Part shown: one piece after another, positions 61,038 through 64,000 of the stretch
How positions within the stretch are numbered: position 1 is the stretch's first letter
How the letters are laid out: the number at the start of each line of letters is the position of its first letter
Source: Cryptomeria japonica
Lineage: Eukaryota > Streptophyta > Pinopsida > Cupressales > Cupressaceae
Direction of reading: 5' to 3'
Assembly: GCF_030272615.1 (NCBI RefSeq)
Contig: NC_081408.1
Coordinates: forward strand, 338,924,793-338,988,792
DNA length: 64,000 nt
Position numbers and translations under genes: made by a program
The notes under the pieces: generated by a model
The model's input: the letters and a program-made list of their open reading frames with translations, nothing else
Told to the model about the DNA's origin: nothing
Database searches by the model: none

Positions 61038-62527
61038 TGTTGGCATTTCAATAAGGATATTGAGAAGGTTGTTGATGACTATGGATATAACTGATAAAGG
61101 ATGTTTACTGTCTTAATATTATTATTTTGTCATTGATGTCAAGAAATTGATTTTCTAATTCAGTATGATGTTGCCATATCTTAAGAAGTATGATTTGATG
61201 AGTATAAAGATGTTGGTAAAAGACGCAGAAAGAATGTGATGAATAAGAGGAAGAATAAGTTATTCAATGGGCAACTATTACCAAGTTAGACAATGATGAG
61301 AACATGATGTTTAGATTGTTTTGATATCCTACATATGTTGATTTATTGTAAGGTTAATACTATACTATGTTACTGAGCAAAGAACCTAGTCGGTAAACTC
61401 TAAGGAACCTAGTCGGTAAACCCTAAGGTTATCACTATCGGTTAATGAAGGCAGAATGTCTACCGAGTAAAGTTTAGTATTTACCAAGTTGCAACCGAGT
61501 AGTAACAGAATGCATTGAATGAATAAAAGCATTATTTAATGAAGGAAGCTGATGAGCTAGAACTGATTAAATGATTGGTATGCCATGTATGAAATTTGTT
61601 AAAGAATCTATGGTAAAGAAAAATCAACAGGAAGATCTACAGCTTGGATTGAACCGTAATACCCTAGCACAAGTTCCAAGAAATATATGCAAGTTCCAAG
61701 GCGGGGTAAAACATTTTCAGATCGAAGGATACATTGAACCTAGTCAAGTTTGAAGATCTGATGGCTATGATTGATCATGGGAAATGTGATCAAGGAGATT
61801 AAGCAGTTGGCGAATTGTTTATAAATAAGGAACTGTTGATAAACAATGTATGCAGGCAAGTGTATGCACAAGAATGCTACATAGTGATTACCGAGCACTG
61901 AAGCTTGAAGACCTATTTGAATAATAGAGTATAGAGCCCAGCAGATGGACAAGACAAGTCCTAGATTGTATTGAGAAAATATGAATCTGCTTTAGCATTT
62001 TTGATGTGAAGTTGAAGATAGATTTTTATTACTATTATTTTGTGAAGTGACAGAAAATCTCTTAACCGAGTGGACTTAACAGTCTTATTTGTAAAACCCT
62101 CTAGCAAGGTGACATTCTGATTGAGTGTTTGAAATCCTTTAACAAGGTCACTTCTAACAAGGTGAAGATCCTAACAGATCTGAGGGAAATCCCTTAACCG
62201 GGTCACATCTAGCAATGTGTTTGTAATCTTTAACAGGATTTGCTTTTAACCTAGCATACTCTAGAAGAGTATATTTCTTAGTGGGTCCGAAATCCCACAG
62301 TGGTTTTTCCCTATTTGGGTTTCCACGTTAAATCTGGTATTATGAGTGTTATGATGTTTATATTCTTTTGAGTTTGCATGTTTAGCAGTTTTGGTTATAT
62401 TACTGAAGTATATGTTACCGAGGTTGAATCTGTTGTTTTTATGGAAAATTAAGGTTGTATGATTCACCCCCCCCTCTCATCTTATTAGCTTGGCATCTGT
62501 ACTTAACATTAAGTATCAGAACTATCA
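61038..62527 (+). repeat. E7 5' LTR (1,490 bp)
   Basis: Starts TGTTGGCATTTC and ends ACTATCA just before the PBS. It has GTCATTGATGTCAAG at 61,129-61,143 and GATTCACCCCCCCCTCTCAT near 62,460. The start is inferred from the TGTTGG terminus; no second LTR is in view. Confidence 0.8.
61820..61827 (+). promoter_or_regulatory. E7 LTR TATA-box candidate
   Basis: TATAAATA followed by AGGAACTG. Confidence 0.45.
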
Positions 62528-62529
62528 AT

Positions 62530-62541
62530 TGGTATCAGAGC
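62530..62541 (+). promoter_or_regulatory. E7 primer binding site
   Basis: TGGTATCAGAGC, perfect initiator-Met PBS, two bases after the LTR. Confidence 0.93.
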
Positions 62542-62592
62542 TTTAAACTCCGGAAGAAAAAGTTTAAAGGTACTTGAGGCAAAGATCCAAAG

Positions 62593-64000
62593 ATGTATAC
62601 GAGGGATGCACCGAAGCTAAACAAGTCAAGTTTCTCTACATGGCAGAAAAGGATGAAGTTGCACCTATCAGGAGTTGGAGAATATCTTGTATATTATCTA
62701 GAGAATGATTTCATTACACCAAGCACCTATCCATTGACAATGGAAGAGATAAAAGCAAAGTAAGAACATATCCAAGCAATGATTGAAATAACATATGCAT
62801 TGACCGATTCAGAGTTTAATGATCTAGAAGGCTGGAATGATGCAAAGGCAATGTGGGACAAGCTCATATCTATGTATGGTGGAGATGAACATGTTCAAAG
62901 AGCAAAAGTGGATAGTCTAAGAGGACAACTTGAATCTATGAGGATGAATGAAGGTGAGAACATAACCCAGTATAGTACAAGGCTAAAGGAGATTGTCAAT
63001 CAAATCAAAGGAGCGGGTGGAACTATTGAAGAAAAGGATATAACAAGTAAGTTGTTAAGAACCCTTCTACCAGCTTATGCAATCCAAGTCTATGAAATCA
63101 ATGAATTAAGATCTATACCCAATATGTCAGTTTCTTTAGATGCTACTATTGGTAAGCTACAAGCATTTGAGTTAAGTAATTTTGATAACACTAGGTTATC
63201 GGTAAATAAAGTTGACTCTGCATTTAGTTCTTTTCATATTGGTGAATTTGATGATTACAATGATAGAATGAGTAAGTACACTAAAGGGGATCACAGTGGA
63301 GCAAGTGAAAGATTTCGCAAGAACAGGGAAGAAGTACACAAATTGTATGAGGAAATCAGAAAGCAAGAAGAGTTTGAAGCACTATTAGCTAGAAGGTTAC
63401 CGAGAGGCAAAGGTAAGTATAAAGGAAAACTACCTTTGAAATGTTTCAATTGTGATAAGATAGGACATATGGCTTCTAACTGTCCTGACAAAGATTCTAC
63501 TGAAAAGAGAGATTACCGAGATGACAGATAGAAAGATAATCATTACAGAGGACACCGAGACTTCAGAAGAAGAGATAAAAAGTCATGCTTAATAGCTAAT
63601 GAGGAATCCAATGATGATAAATTAGATGAAACTAATATAGAGGAGGTAGTTTATGTGGCTATCAAAGATGGATCAGATGAAGAAAGGTATGAAGAAAAAG
63701 CCCTAATATCTCACATAAATACTAATGATTCTTCGATCATAGATAGTGGATGCTTGCATCACATGACATGTGATAAACACAAGTTTGTTATGTTAGAAGA
63801 TTATGATGGAGGTTATGTAAGATTTGGTAATGATGCGCCATGTCTAGTAAAAGGTAAAGGATCTATAACACTTCTTGACAATGCAAAATGTAATAATGTT
63901 TATTGGGTTGAAGGATTGAAATACAATTTCTTGAGTGTAGCATAGCTAAACAATACAGGTTACCGAATAGAATTTCAGAAAGGAATTGTCAAAGTTCATG
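62593..64000 (+). pseudogene. E7 gag-pol polyprotein, 5' part
   Basis: ATG 62,593 (MYTRDAPKLNKSSFSTWQKR), a TAA at 62,761, then open from 62,779 for 250 codons: AKAMWDKLISMYGGDEHVQR, LPAYAIQVYEINEL (Gag of the copia type) and knuckle CFNCDKIGHMASNC (about 63,442). A TAG follows at 63,529, then the protease IDSGCLHHMTCDK (63,741, catalytic Asp kept) and YWVEGLKYNFLSVA with a TAG at 63,943. The window ends before integrase. Three stops make it a pseudogene in this copy, but it is the less damaged of the two copia elements over the part visible. Confidence 0.9.

Larger units (their letters stand above)
61038..64000 (+). mobile_element. E7: Ty1/copia retrotransposon, 5' half
   Basis: 5' LTR 61,038-62,527, PBS at 62,530, then gag and protease running off the window. 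Different from E6 in LTR length and sequence, though sharing the terminal boxes and domain order. The 3' half and TSD (ATCAT expected from 61,033-61,037) lie outside. Confidence 0.9.

Overview
This window is intergenic DNA from a large, repeat-rich plant nuclear genome. The evidence is Ty1/copia polyproteins primed by initiator-Met tRNA, a plant chromovirus (Ty3/gypsy) with 4 kb LTRs, a plant L1-type LINE, and strong AT-richness. Size and nesting would suit a gymnosperm, but nothing in the sequence proves the species. I see no intact host gene, tRNA, rRNA or CRISPR array. Almost every coding-like stretch belongs to a decayed transposable element.

Layout. Positions 1-48,580 are a nest of insertions on the minus strand that can be taken apart by matching LTRs and 5-bp target-site duplications (TSDs). 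The oldest layer is a LINE, now in three pieces: 45,924-47,800 (ORF1 and endonuclease), 38,046-39,395 (central reverse transcriptase) and 1,070-1,691 (RT 3' part). Element E3 (39,396-45,923, TSD TAGAA) and element E1 (1,692-38,045, TSD GTCCT) both jumped into the LINE. E2 (7,177-36,336, TSD CTTCT) jumped into ORF1 of E1. Chromovirus E4 (9,990-22,829, TSD AGCTT) and the gag-only element E5 (24,057-33,630, TSD GATAC) both jumped into ORF2 of E2. With the inserts removed, E1, E2 and E3 are about 7.2, 6.7 and 6.5 kb.

Positions 48,581-64,000 are on the plus strand: a 305-bp foldback element, a Ty1/copia element E6 (49,205-57,384) carrying a solo LTR (54,992-56,078, TSD CTTGT), remnants of another element (E8) in which E6 and E7 sit, and the 5' half of a second Ty1/copia element E7 (61,038 to the end).

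Most interesting point: E1, E2 and E3 are three diverged members of a family that has copia-type signals (initiator-Met PBS, an AAAGGGGGAGAT polypurine tract, and U3-start and U5-end boxes shared with E6 and E7) but no protease, integrase, reverse transcriptase or RNase H. Each instead carries ORF1 (long coiled coil plus four CCHC-type knuckles) and ORF2 (about 1,000 codons or more, with a conserved N-terminal domain I cannot assign, a basic middle and a coiled-coil end). Autonomous copia elements like E6 or E7 are the natural source of their missing enzymes. All copies here are broken by stops, frameshifts or insertions.
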